From assembly GCA_964538025.1 (NCBI GenBank), contig CAZICZ010000003.1:256897-320896 (forward strand): a stretch of DNA of 64,000 nt, written 5' to 3'. The notes under the pieces are model-generated. The model did no database searches and was not told the DNA's origin. It saw only the letters and a list, made by a program, of their open reading frames with translations. Positions 35,496 to 44,683 of the stretch are shown here, one piece after another. Numbering within the stretch: position 1 is the stretch's first letter; each line of letters starts with the position of its first letter. Made by a program: the position numbers and the translations under genes. This DNA comes from UBA5078 sp964538025 (GTDB lineage Bacteria; Pseudomonadota; Gammaproteobacteria; Pseudomonadales; Pseudohongiellaceae).

Positions 35496-38255
35496 ATGGA
35501 ATCACAAGCAGAACATCCCATTGATCTCATTCTGGTCGATGGCTCTTCTTATCTCTTTCGGGCATTTCATGCCTTACCGCCGCTGATTACCAGCAAACAG
35601 CAGCATACTGGCGCCATCAAAGGAGTGATCAACATGATTCGCTCCCTTGTGAAAACCTACCCTGATAGCCGCATTGCCATCGTGTTTGATGCCAAAGGGA
35701 AAACATTTCGCAACGATCTGTATGACCAATACAAAGCGCATCGTCCGCCTATGCCAGATGAGCTGCGAAGCCAGATTGCACCCATCCACGCCATAATTCG
35801 GGCTATGGGCTTGCCCCTGCTGGTGGTGGAAGGCGTCGAGGCGGATGACGTCATCGGGACACTGGCTACACGGGCGAATGCCGATAACATTCGCACGCTT
35901 ATCTCCACGGGGGACAAGGATCTGGCGCAACTCGTCACAGACAGAGTGACGCTGCTCAATACAATGACCAATGAGGCGCTTGATCCCGCCGGAGTGACAG
36001 AGAAATTCGGGCTGCCACCTGAACGCATTGTGGAGTTTCTCGCACTCACGGGAGACAAGGCTGACAACATCCCCGGTGTGCCAGGAGTAGGGCCTAAAAC
36101 GGCCGTTAAATGGCTGCAGGAATTCGGGTCCTTGGAAGGGCTTCTCGCCAATCTTGATAAAATTTCAGGAAAAATTGGAGAAAAGCTTCGGGAGAACGTC
36201 GATCAGCTTTGGCTTTCCCATGCGCTGGCGACCATCAAAAGGGACGTCGAGCTCGAGCTCGAAATTGATCAGCTACGGCATGGGGAAGAAGACAAGCAGG
36301 CTTTGTTTGATCTGTTTTCAGATCTGGAATTCAAGTCCTGGGTCAAGGAAATTGAATTGCAGCAGGACGGATTACAAACGCGCCAGGAATCGACAGCCGC
36401 GCCTGTTCGAGAATCGTCGCCGGTCACCTCCTCCCCAGTCCCGGAGACTACTGATACACAGCTTGTTCTGACGGAGCAGTCACTGCAGGCATGTCGTGCA
36501 GAATTGACCGCAGCGGGAAAGATGGCATTGTCGATTGTGACCGATGACGCCCATTACATGCAGGCCGCGATTCTTGGAATCGGCATCAGTACCGCGCCAG
36601 GCAAGGCCTACTACATTCCGCTAGGGCATGACACCCTGGAGTTTCCCGCGCAACTCCCGCGCGAGAAAGTGCTGACGGCGTTGGCTCCATGTCTGGAAAA
36701 CGCTGAGATTCACAAAGTGACGCATGATGGAAAATCGCTGATTCACGTCTTGGCGAACCATGGAATTTCTCTGGCAGGGCTTCGATTCGATACTCACACC
36801 GCGTCCTATGTGATGAACTCGGTGGCGATTGATCATCAATTGCACAAAATTGCGCATCATTATCTTGGCTTACGCGTGCAGTCGCTGGAAGAAGTGGTGG
36901 GCAAAGGCAAATTCCGCCTGCAGGTCAGTCAGCTGGACAGCGCCACCGCCGCCGGATTTTCGGGGCGTAATGCCGATGTGATTCTTCGCCTGAGCCTCCA
37001 CCTTGAGCAGCAGTTAAAGCAAACCGGTCAGCTCGGAGGGCTATATCACTATTACGAACTTGCGCTAATTCCAGTACTGCAGAGGATGGAGCGTTACGGG
37101 ATTCTCGTCGATGCGGAGTTGCTGGGAAAACAAAGTGTCGCGTTGGGAGAGCGCCTCATCGAGGTGGAGAGAAGCGCGTTCTCGCTGGCGGGAGAAGAGT
37201 TCAATCTCGGTTCTCCTAAACAGCTTCAACACATTTTCTATGAAAAGCTGAAACTCCCCGTCTTGAAAAAGACGCCGACGGGCCAGCCTTCGACGGCAGA
37301 GCCCGTTCTTCAGGAATTGGCGCTCCAATATGAGCTGCCTAAACTGATCATGGATCACAGGGGGCTGAGTAAGCTCAAGTCCACGTATACCGACAAGCTT
37401 CCCCTGGATATCAACAAAAAAACCGGAAGAATCCACTCCAGTTTTCAGCAGGCCGTCGCCGCTACAGGTCGACTCTCGTCAACGGACCCAAACCTGCAAA
37501 ACATCCCCATTCGCACAGCAGAGGGTCGAAAGGTGCGCCAGGCCTTCATTGCGGCGAAGGGATACAAGCTGCTGGCCGCAGATTATTCCCAAGTGGAGCT
37601 GCGAATCATGGCGCATCTCTCAAGTGATCCCGGCTTGTTGAAGGCGTTTTCAAACGCTCAGGACGTGCATCGGGCAACGGCTTCAGAAGTGTTTGCAACT
37701 CCCCTTGAGGAGGTGAGTGCCGAGCAGCGCCGGCGGGCGAAGGCGATCAACTTCGGCCTGATCTATGGCATGTCAGCTTTTGGATTGGCCAATCAACTCG
37801 GGATAGATCGCCAGAGTGCCCAGCACTATGTCGATCTCTACTTTCAAAAATACCCAGGCGTCTTGCAGTACATGGAACACACCCAGGCGTTTGCCGATGA
37901 GCATGGGTATGTAGAAACCCTGTTCGGGCGGCGCCTCTATCTACCCGATATTCATGCAGGCAATGGCATGTTGCGCAAAGCGGCGCAGAGAACAGCCATC
38001 AATGCCCCCATGCAGGGGACGGCGGCTGACATCATTAAACAGGCCATGATTGATATCGACCATTGGCTTGCCACAGGCGTGCTGGATGCCCGCATGGTGC
38101 TCCAGGTTCATGACGAACTCGTGTTTGAGGTGGCTGAAAAAGACGTTGCGCTACTGACGGAGGGAGTTAAATTCCGAATGGTGAGTGCCGCATCGCTGCA
38201 TGTCCCGCTCGTTGTTGATGTAGGTGTTGGCGACAATTGGGATGAGGCGCACTAG
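35496..38255 (+). CDS. polA: DNA polymerase I
   Basis: Repair and Okazaki-fragment polymerase, 919 residues, with 5'-3' nuclease (about 1-290), 3'-5' exonuclease-like (about 325-515) and polymerase (about 520-919) domains. The 5' nuclease keeps VDGSSYLFRAFHALPP and EGVEADDVIGTLA. Polymerase motifs A (DYSQVELRIMAHLS), B (RRRAKAINFGLIYG) and C (LQVHDELVFEV) are intact. The exonuclease domain has lost its metal ligands: the DxE pair is replaced by Ser346 and Val348, and the next aspartate by Leu415; only Asp494 remains. Proofreading is therefore probably absent. The stop codon overlaps that of engB. Confidence 0.96.
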   Translation: MESQAEHPIDLILVDGSSYLFRAFHALPPLITSKQQHTGAIKGVINMIRSLVKTYPDSRIAIVFDAKGKTFRNDLYDQYKAHRPPMPDELRSQIAPIHAIIRAMGLPLLVVEGVEADDVIGTLATRANADNIRTLISTGDKDLAQLVTDRVTLLNTMTNEALDPAGVTEKFGLPPERIVEFLALTGDKADNIPGVPGVGPKTAVKWLQEFGSLEGLLANLDKISGKIGEKLRENVDQLWLSHALATIKRDVELELEIDQLRHGEEDKQALFDLFSDLEFKSWVKEIELQQDGLQTRQESTAAPVRESSPVTSSPVPETTDTQLVLTEQSLQACRAELTAAGKMALSIVTDDAHYMQAAILGIGISTAPGKAYYIPLGHDTLEFPAQLPREKVLTALAPCLENAEIHKVTHDGKSLIHVLANHGISLAGLRFDTHTASYVMNSVAIDHQLHKIAHHYLGLRVQSLEEVVGKGKFRLQVSQLDSATAAGFSGRNADVILRLSLHLEQQLKQTGQLGGLYHYYELALIPVLQRMERYGILVDAELLGKQSVALGERLIEVERSAFSLAGEEFNLGSPKQLQHIFYEKLKLPVLKKTPTGQPSTAEPVLQELALQYELPKLIMDHRGLSKLKSTYTDKLPLDINKKTGRIHSSFQQAVAATGRLSSTDPNLQNIPIRTAEGRKVRQAFIAAKGYKLLAADYSQVELRIMAHLSSDPGLLKAFSNAQDVHRATASEVFATPLEEVSAEQRRRAKAINFGLIYGMSAFGLANQLGIDRQSAQHYVDLYFQKYPGVLQYMEHTQAFADEHGYVETLFGRRLYLPDIHAGNGMLRKAAQRTAINAPMQGTAADIIKQAMIDIDHWLATGVLDARMVLQVHDELVFEVAEKDVALLTEGVKFRMVSAASLHVPLVVDVGVGDNWDEAH

Positions 38256-38851
38256 ACCACGGTCTCGGACTCCAACCACTGATCCAGAACGCCCGTAAGT
38301 TCTTCGAGTCCCGTTTTCTGCAGGGAGGAAAAGAGCTGAATGCTGGCATTGGGGTAATGTGCGAGCTGTTTTCGAGCGCCAAGAAATGCGTTTTGGGCAG
38401 CTCCCCGCGTCAATTTGTCAGCCTTCGTCAACATGATGTGAATTGGCAGCTGCGATTGATGCGACCAGTTAATCATCATCAAATCGAAATCTTTGAACGC
38501 ATGCCGAATATCCGTCAGTAGCACGAGGCCGCACAGTGATGTGCGCTGATTGAGATACAGCTCAAGATGTTCCTGCCACTGGTCTTTCACCGAGAGTGGC
38601 ACTTTTGCGTAACCATATCCAGGTAAATCAACAAGATAGCGGCCATTGCCCAGTCCAAAGAAATTGATCAGCTGGGTTCTTCCGGGCGTCTTGCTGGTAC
38701 GCGCCAACCGATTTTGATTGGTTAGCACATTGATGGCGCTTGATTTGCCGGCATTGGATCTGCCGGCAAAGGCAATTTCTCGCAAACTGTCGGAAGGACA
38801 ATCATCCAGTCCAACGGCACTGGTAACGAAGCGGGCGGTTTTATAATTCAT
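38252..38851 (-). CDS. engB: Ribosome biogenesis GTP-binding protein EngB/YsxC
   Basis: Small GTPase needed for large-subunit assembly and cell division, 199 residues from the ATG at 38851 (MNYKTARFVTSAVGLDDCP). Motifs: G1 GRSNAGKSS, G2/G3 region TPGRTQLINFF and DLPGYGYAKVP, and G4 LTKADKL. A longer reading frame up to 38968 exists but its extra residues are not family-like. The gene is convergent with polA with overlapping stops, which leaves no room for a Spot 42-type RNA between them. Confidence 0.94.
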   Translation of the reverse strand: MNYKTARFVTSAVGLDDCPSDSLREIAFAGRSNAGKSSAINVLTNQNRLARTSKTPGRTQLINFFGLGNGRYLVDLPGYGYAKVPLSVKDQWQEHLELYLNQRTSLCGLVLLTDIRHAFKDFDLMMINWSHQSQLPIHIMLTKADKLTRGAAQNAFLGARKQLAHYPNASIQLFSSLQKTGLEELTGVLDQWLESETVV

Positions 38852-39081
38852 GGGCGCACTAGATACAGTAAGAGGCTGGCCAGTGCAAGGTGAGCCCGCA
38901 TAGGAGATCTTTTGGCAGGGGGAAAACGAGCCGCGCAAAGGGAGAAAAACCCTCTCAACTGCCTGCAATTCATAGAGTAATCAAAAGCGATGCGTTATAA
39001 TTCGCGCCCGTTCGCCCGTTTGGAACGGCTGCTGAAAGACTACAAAAGCACTCTGAGAACCATAGGAACGTTGGACTATCC

Positions 39082-39708
39082 ATGAAAAAATTAGCCACGA
39101 AAAATGCCCTGACCCTGATTTCAACACTGTTTTTTGCGGCCTTTGCGAGCCTGAGCTTCGCGCAAGGCAACGCCACTGCAGGTGAGAGCAAAGTCGCAGT
39201 GTGCAGCGCCTGCCACGGCATTGCCGGTCAAAGCTCGATTGGTGCAAACCCCAAACTGGCGGGCCAGAATGCCAAATACCTCATCAAACAGATGCAAGAC
39301 ATCAAGAGCGGAGCCCGGACGGTGGCGCTGATGACAGGACTTCTCAATGGCAGCAGTGAACAGGACATTGCTGACATCGCCGCCTATTACGCTGCTCAGG
39401 AAGTAACCCTTGAGGGTGCAGATCCAGCAACTCTGGAGCTTGGAGAGAGCATCTACAAGGCAGGGATCGCGTCACTGAACGTGGCTGCCTGTGCCGCGTG
39501 CCACTCGCCAACAGGTCAGGGAAATCCGCAGGCCGGCTTCCCCGCACTGAGTGGTCAGCACGCTGAATATACGATCAATCAATTGAAGGCATTCCGGTCA
39601 GGTGACCGCGCAAATGACGGTAATGCCATGCCAATGCGCATTATCGCCGAGCGCCTGACAGACAAAGAGATCGAGGCACTTGCGAACTATATTTCAGGTC
39701 TGAACTAA
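39082..39708 (+). CDS. Diheme cytochrome c4
   Basis: Periplasmic electron carrier of 208 residues with a signal peptide (about 1-28, ending in SFAQG) and two similar cytochrome c domains. The heme motifs are CSACH near residue 41 and CAACH near residue 139; the axial methionines sit in ALMTGLL and NAMPMRII segments. It is divergent from engB and upstream of dsbA, as in Pseudomonas. It is a plausible electron donor to one of the two oxidases, whose heme domains in subunit II could accept from it. Confidence 0.94.
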   Translation: MKKLATKNALTLISTLFFAAFASLSFAQGNATAGESKVAVCSACHGIAGQSSIGANPKLAGQNAKYLIKQMQDIKSGARTVALMTGLLNGSSEQDIADIAAYYAAQEVTLEGADPATLELGESIYKAGIASLNVAACAACHSPTGQGNPQAGFPALSGQHAEYTINQLKAFRSGDRANDGNAMPMRIIAERLTDKEIEALANYISGLN

Positions 39709-39805
39709 GTCGTTAAAAGACACTCTGGCAAGTTTACGGAGGACGCGCGGTCTTCTTGATCAGCTCACCCGTAACGCAATGAGTTTTAACAGAAGGAGTA
39801 AGACG

Positions 39806-40447
39806 ATGTACAAAGTGATCAAACAAATCATGGCGCTGGTGCTTCTGGCGCCCTTGGCATTCTCCGCGATGGCTCAACCTGAGCGATTTGTCGCAGGGAC
39901 TCACTACACAGTTCTTCCGGCAGCTGTAAAGACCAACAATCCAGAGAAAATCGAAGTAGTTGAGGTGTTCTGGTACGGCTGCGCCCACTGCTTCCGTTTC
40001 GAACCTCTGGTCGAGGATTGGGAAGCGAAAATCGCCCCGGATGTTGAATTTGTCCGTTTTCCTGGCATGTGGAACGACCTGATGAAAGTGCATGCGCAGG
40101 CGTTTTTTGCCGCCGAGGCACTGGGCAAGCTGAAGGAACTTCATACCCCGATATTCAATGCCATTAACGTGGAAGGGAATCGATTGCAGAACGAGCAGCA
40201 ATTGTCTGCCATTTTTGCAAAATATGGCGTCACGCCCGAAGATTTCAGCAAGGCATTCAATTCCTTCAGCGTGAAGACCAAAGTGAATCAGGCACAGGCA
40301 AAAATGCGCGAGTATCAGGTGCGCAGTACGCCAAATATGATCGTAAACGGCAAGTATCTGATCTCCACAGGGGATGCGGTACGCACCCAACAGGAAATGT
40401 TGGAAGTCGTCGATTTCCTAGTAAATAAGGAAAGAAGCTCGAGCTAA
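39806..40447 (+). CDS. dsbA: Thiol:disulfide interchange protein DsbA
   Basis: Periplasmic oxidase that forms disulfide bonds in exported proteins, 213 residues with a signal peptide (about 1-25). The active site is FWYGCAHCFRF with Cys59 and Cys62; the dipeptide is Ala-His instead of the usual Pro-His, which may shift the redox potential. The cis-proline loop RSTPNMIVNG is present. The ATG at 39806 follows AAGGAGTAAGACG, a strong ribosome site. Likely clients here include the type II secretion components and c-type cytochromes. Confidence 0.93.
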   Translation: MYKVIKQIMALVLLAPLAFSAMAQPERFVAGTHYTVLPAAVKTNNPEKIEVVEVFWYGCAHCFRFEPLVEDWEAKIAPDVEFVRFPGMWNDLMKVHAQAFFAAEALGKLKELHTPIFNAINVEGNRLQNEQQLSAIFAKYGVTPEDFSKAFNSFSVKTKVNQAQAKMREYQVRSTPNMIVNGKYLISTGDAVRTQQEMLEVVDFLVNKERSSS

Positions 40448-40476
40448 ATCGACGTTCAGGGTTTACTGCATCATGA

Positions 40477-40506
40477 GACCCTCGCAGCGCCGTGCTGTCG
40501 AGGGTC
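40477..40506. terminator. Strong hairpin downstream of dsbA, without T-run
   Basis: GACCCTCGCAGC pairs with GCTG-T-CGAGGGTC around GCCGT: 12 base pairs with a single bulged T. No T-run follows on either strand, so it may be a processing or transcript-stabilising structure or an imperfect terminator for dsbA. Confidence 0.4.
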
Positions 40507-40635
40507 ACGGTTCCACCGTCACTCCATGGACGCTAGGACAAGAGCCGTTTTAAATGAGCCACAGGGATACAGAAAGCCCAGCAGCAGGAAAATGCCATCG
40601 AGCATTCCAGACAGCTGGAAGAGAGACTGCGGGCA

Positions 40636-41214
40636 ATGGAATCGGAGTCTAAGGAATTGCGTCTGCATCTGGCGCAACAGGAACAGCTGGCATCTCAAGA
40701 CTCCCTCACAGAACTCCCCAATCGTGCCGCCTATGACAGACGCATCCGGCAGGAAGCCGACAAGTGGCATGATGCCATGCTGGCTGGCTCAGAGTCGGGG
40801 TTGTGTCTTGCTGTATGCGATGTCGATCATTTCAAGCGAATCAACGATACTTATGGCCATTTGGCTGGCGATAAGGTATTGAAAATATTAGCTAAAGAGA
40901 TATCTGCCCGAATCCGGCGCTCGGATTTTGTCGCGCGATACGGCGGGGAAGAATTTGTTATTTTGCTGCCCTCCACCTCTCTTGCAGATGCCGAAGCCCT
41001 GATCAACGGCATCAGGCAGAAAATCGAACGCTGCCCTTTCCATTTCAAGGAAAAGCAGGTGCAGATCACCGTGTCCTTTGGATTGGCTGAATTTACGGCG
41101 TCGGATTCCCCAGAACGCGTGTTTGAGCGGGCGGACAAAGCGCTTTATCGCGCGAAAGAAGGTGGACGAAATCAGGTGTGTCTCGCCAAACTAGGGAGTG
41201 CGCCATCGGCGTAA
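40636..41214 (+). CDS. Diguanylate cyclase, N-terminally truncated
   Basis: GGDEF-domain protein of 192 residues. A short coiled coil (about 1-25) leads into the LTELPNRAAYDRR start of the domain; VDHFKRINDTYGH gives metal and substrate residues, the active site is GGEEF at 103-107, and RxxD (RRSD) stands five residues before it as an inhibitory c-di-GMP site. The catalytic domain looks intact. Coding-like sequence with the same coil continues upstream in frame for 26 codons (40558-40635) without a start codon to a TGA at 40555. In Pseudomonas the GGDEF gene near dsbA is much longer, so this is probably a remnant of a longer gene. It may be expressed from ATG 40636 (GAAGAGAG upstream) or be decaying. 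Confidence 0.75.
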   Translation: MESESKELRLHLAQQEQLASQDSLTELPNRAAYDRRIRQEADKWHDAMLAGSESGLCLAVCDVDHFKRINDTYGHLAGDKVLKILAKEISARIRRSDFVARYGGEEFVILLPSTSLADAEALINGIRQKIERCPFHFKEKQVQITVSFGLAEFTASDSPERVFERADKALYRAKEGGRNQVCLAKLGSAPSA

Positions 41215-41350
41215 TGATGCCTGACTCGCTTGTTTCTCGAAAAATACACCGCAGCAGTCAAACTATTTCCTCCCAACACCAGTCTTATTCACGTCTCCCT
41301 GAGACGATACTCAACGTATTCCACCAACCTTTTGGTCTCTTTGAATTTTC

Positions 41351-42655
41351 ATGAATGCATTAATCGGAAAAGCATTGGAGTTCGTGCCCCGGCAGTTTGT
41401 GAGTCGTCTGCAGACGAACGCCCGTACGCGACTGCTACGGCAGAGTGATGCGCTTCTGATGGTGCATAACAATCGACTTTATGATGTAAGCAATGAGTCT
41501 TGGGTCAGCCTCAGCTTTGAAGATGACGAGACGCCTGCGCAGCGCCTGGCCAATGCCGCAAAGCACCTCCTCTCTTCCCGACAGGAAGCGCCCTCTGTTT
41601 TACTCCTGTTGCCCTCGCCTCACTTCATGGCAACGGAGGTCGCCCTTCCCGGACTTTACGGAGAAAGCGTGCGATCGGCACTTCGACTGCAGTCGGAAGT
41701 CCTCTTTCCAAGTTATCAAGCGACATTGAGCTATGCGGTCAACGTGACCGCTACACCGGCAGACTCGCGTCATTGTGTCATCTGGACAGATTCCAGTGCC
41801 CTGGAAGCGCTTTATGAAGCCTGTCAGGCCAATGGTATTTTTCTCGCGGGAGTCATGCCAAGAATCCTGGTGGCGACGACTCAGGTCGATGCGTCCGAGA
41901 CATTTACTGTCACCGAAGATGATGACCGCACGTTGACGCACGTTCGAATCGCCCGCGGTGTTGTCACGCAGTTTCTGCAGATTGCCAAAAGTGACCTGAA
42001 CGACGAAGAGTTTGCGCGGCAGTGGCGTGACGCGTGCACTACGCAAACAACAGATGGTCAGATTGCCTTGTCGATTTCCAGTCCTGAAGAATATCGCTCA
42101 CTTACTCCCAAGGAGAGTATTGCGGCGCACTATGTCTTTGTGCCAGAGGGGGCACAGCAAGCCGCACGCCGAGCGCAGAAAGGGTTCAGAGTATTGCTCA
42201 CCTCTGCCGCCGTACTGGCTCTGCTGGTCTTTGGAAGTCTGCCTTTTATGTGGCAATCATTCCAAATGATGCGGCTTGAATCCCAGATTGAACAATTACA
42301 GGCACAGTCAGTGCAGGCAAGAGAAGACCAGTCACAAGTAAGAGAATTTGAACTTGACTGGGGGGTACTGACGGAGTTTCCACAACAGTCCATTTCTGAA
42401 GTGCTGCTTCAAATGCAAAACGTGCTTAGCCCCAGTGTCCTGACGTCGGTTGAAATCGATGAGGGGGCCATTCAGATCGAAGGCGAAAGTGAGGACCCTC
42501 AGAGTCTGTTACGGTTGCTCGAGCAAAATGCCATGTTCGCCGGAGCCGACTTCGCACGAGCAACAAACAATAACCGGTACTACATTGCGTTTCGGCTAAG
42601 TACCGTTGATTTTGATGCCTATCACGGCTGGCATTTTCCTGACGAGAGGCGTTGA
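41351..42655 (+). CDS. gspL: Type II secretion inner-membrane platform protein GspL
   Basis: Protein of 434 residues with a cytoplasmic actin-like part (about 1-270), one membrane helix (about 281-303, LLTSAAVLALLVFGSLPFMW) and a periplasmic PilN-like ferredoxin part with a coiled coil (RLESQIEQLQAQSVQAREDQ). This is the GspL/PilM-PilN layout; it connects the ATPase GspE to GspM. It is first in the operon gspL-M-E-F-D-G-H-I-J-K. The ATG at 41351 has a weak ribosome site. Sequence similarity to well-studied GspL is low, so the name rests on architecture and context. Confidence 0.8.
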   Translation: MNALIGKALEFVPRQFVSRLQTNARTRLLRQSDALLMVHNNRLYDVSNESWVSLSFEDDETPAQRLANAAKHLLSSRQEAPSVLLLLPSPHFMATEVALPGLYGESVRSALRLQSEVLFPSYQATLSYAVNVTATPADSRHCVIWTDSSALEALYEACQANGIFLAGVMPRILVATTQVDASETFTVTEDDDRTLTHVRIARGVVTQFLQIAKSDLNDEEFARQWRDACTTQTTDGQIALSISSPEEYRSLTPKESIAAHYVFVPEGAQQAARRAQKGFRVLLTSAAVLALLVFGSLPFMWQSFQMMRLESQIEQLQAQSVQAREDQSQVREFELDWGVLTEFPQQSISEVLLQMQNVLSPSVLTSVEIDEGAIQIEGESEDPQSLLRLLEQNAMFAGADFARATNNNRYYIAFRLSTVDFDAYHGWHFPDERR

Positions 42656-42663
42656 GTTTTACC

Positions 42664-43221
42664 ATGACAAAACGCGAAAAAAATATCATCAGCCTTGCGG
42701 TCATCGTCGGAATAGTTTTCGTGATTACCCAGGTTTTTCCGCTTGTACGCGATCTGTATGCTGACCGCGCGTCGCGTGTGGAAGCACTACAGCGACAGAT
42801 TGAACGTGAACAGCGACTCATAGACGAAGCGGACATCTGGCATCAGCGCCGCGAAGAGGTAGATCAACGGCGAGACTCTTTACAGACACAACTGTTCAAT
42901 GATCCTTCTATCCCACTTATCAGTGCCAATGTGCAGCGTCAGGTAAGAGACTACGCGATGATGTCTGAAATTGTCGTGACCTCAACTAAATTGGCAGAAA
43001 CCATGCAGACCCCCGGGTGGCTGCTGGTGAAACAGGAACTGAGCATCCTGACCGCCAACCAGAACAATCTGATGCGATTCTTGCAGCAGCTTGAAAATGC
43101 GACGCCGAAACTCGCTGTCAGCAGTTTCAGTATTCGTCGGAATCGCAACCAGTACACTGGGACCTTGACAGTAGTAGGCTTCTCAAGAACGGAGGCAGCA
43201 AAAGCTGATTCAGCGGATTAA
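42664..43221 (+). CDS. gspM: Type II secretion inner-membrane platform protein GspM
   Basis: Protein of 185 residues with one N-terminal membrane helix (about 8-28), a periplasmic coiled coil (RVEALQRQIEREQRLIDEAD) and a ferredoxin-like domain at the end, the PilO/GspM layout. It begins 8 bp after gspL at ATG 42664 and ends 1 bp before gspE. It partners GspL in the inner-membrane platform. The call rests on size, topology and gene order. Confidence 0.8.
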   Translation: MTKREKNIISLAVIVGIVFVITQVFPLVRDLYADRASRVEALQRQIEREQRLIDEADIWHQRREEVDQRRDSLQTQLFNDPSIPLISANVQRQVRDYAMMSEIVVTSTKLAETMQTPGWLLVKQELSILTANQNNLMRFLQQLENATPKLAVSSFSIRRNRNQYTGTLTVVGFSRTEAAKADSAD

Positions 43222-43222
43222 T

Positions 43223-44683
43223 ATGAGTCACTCCTCTCTGACATTGCCCGTCTTCAGTCAACTTCTGGAACCGGAAGGAATCGCGCCGGCGCAGGATTTT
43301 TCACACTCGTTCATGTTGATCTGCAATACCCTGCCGAGCATTGAGTTACGTGCAAAGATTCGATTTATCGTAGGCGATTTTGTCAAATTCCGGCGCGCGC
43401 AGGGCGACGAAGTGTCGCGCCTGATGAAGCATTGGCGGGCAGAGCTGTCGCCCCAGATTGATCAGTCGGAAGATGTTTTTGTCTCCGGATTTGAAGACGA
43501 TGAGGAACTGAAGGATCTTGCCTCAGAAGCGCCGGTGATCCGACTGGTTAATCACCTTTTTGCGCGGGCATTGGATCTGAATGCAAGCGATATCCACTTT
43601 GAACCTAACGAAGATCATTTGGATGTCCGCTGCAGGGTGGATGGAATCATGACGCGAATCGAGCGTCTGCCGATCAAGATTCATACCGCCGTCGCCTCCC
43701 GCTTGAAGTTGATGGCAAAGCTGGATATTGGTGAGAAACGTCTGCCTCAGGATGGTCGAATAGACTCCAGAATAGGCAACAAGCAGCTCGACATGCGGGT
43801 ATCCACCTTGCCTGGCGTGCATGGTGAGTCCGTCGTTCTGCGCATACTGGATAGGAGTGATACCGCGGTAAGTCTCACCCAACTCGGCATGCCGGATGCC
43901 ATTCTCGGGACCTACCAGCACTTGATTACCCAGCCCCATGGCATGATTCTGATCACCGGTCCTACAGGCAGTGGTAAAACAACGACGCTTTACGCCACGC
44001 TGGAAAAGATTAACAGCGAGAAACAGAAAATCATCACGGTCGAAGACCCGGTGGAATATCAGCTGGAGGGCATCACCCAGATTCAAGCCAATGCGAGTAT
44101 TGGTCTTACCTTCGCCGCGGGGCTGCGTTCGATCGTGCGTCAGGATCCTGATGTGTTGATGGTGGGAGAAATCCGCGACCATGAAACCGCAGAAATCGCC
44201 ATTGAATCGGCTCTGACGGGGCATCTGGTTTTTTCAACCTTGCACACCAACGACGCCGCCGGTGCCGTCACCCGCTTGCAGGACATGGGTGTAGAGGGAT
44301 ATCTGATCAGCAGCAGCCTGCTCGCCATTCAGGCTCAGCGCCTGGTGCGCCGCATCTGTACCGACTGTAAGTGCGAACAGCCACTCACTGTAGATGAAGC
44401 GCATGTGCTCGACATCGACGCGAAGGACTACCCCGTGTTGTTCAGAGGAAAGGGCTGCGAACGCTGCGGCGGCAGCGGCTATCGCGGGCGTATCGGGCTT
44501 TATGAGCTTCTGGTGATGTCGGATGCCATTCGCCACCACATCGCCAGTGGTGCGGATGCCAACGTCATCCGGGATCAGGCCATTCGTGAAGGCATGAAAA
44601 CCCTGCGCCAGGACGCGCTGGAGAAACTGGCCGCGGGCCTCACGACACCAGAGGAAGTCGTCCGCGTGACGCGTGCAATATGA
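43223..44683 (+). CDS. gspE: Type II secretion ATPase GspE
   Basis: Cytoplasmic hexameric ATPase that powers pseudopilus assembly, 486 residues. N1/N2 domains occupy about residues 1-150. The ATPase core has Walker A GPTGSGKTTTLY, the Asp box EDPVEYQLEGITQIQ, Walker B DVLMVGEIRDHETA and the His box STLHTNDAAGAVTRL. The tetracysteine zinc site (CTDCKC and CERCGG) near residues 378-417 is complete. Its stop overlaps gspF (ATGA). Confidence 0.96.
   Translation: MSHSSLTLPVFSQLLEPEGIAPAQDFSHSFMLICNTLPSIELRAKIRFIVGDFVKFRRAQGDEVSRLMKHWRAELSPQIDQSEDVFVSGFEDDEELKDLASEAPVIRLVNHLFARALDLNASDIHFEPNEDHLDVRCRVDGIMTRIERLPIKIHTAVASRLKLMAKLDIGEKRLPQDGRIDSRIGNKQLDMRVSTLPGVHGESVVLRILDRSDTAVSLTQLGMPDAILGTYQHLITQPHGMILITGPTGSGKTTTLYATLEKINSEKQKIITVEDPVEYQLEGITQIQANASIGLTFAAGLRSIVRQDPDVLMVGEIRDHETAEIAIESALTGHLVFSTLHTNDAAGAVTRLQDMGVEGYLISSSLLAIQAQRLVRRICTDCKCEQPLTVDEAHVLDIDAKDYPVLFRGKGCERCGGSGYRGRIGLYELLVMSDAIRHHIASGADANVIRDQAIREGMKTLRQDALEKLAAGLTTPEEVVRVTRAI

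Noticed and set aside
38252..38255. Possible Spot 42 RNA between polA and engB
   Set aside because: The two stop codons overlap, so there is no space for an RNA gene.
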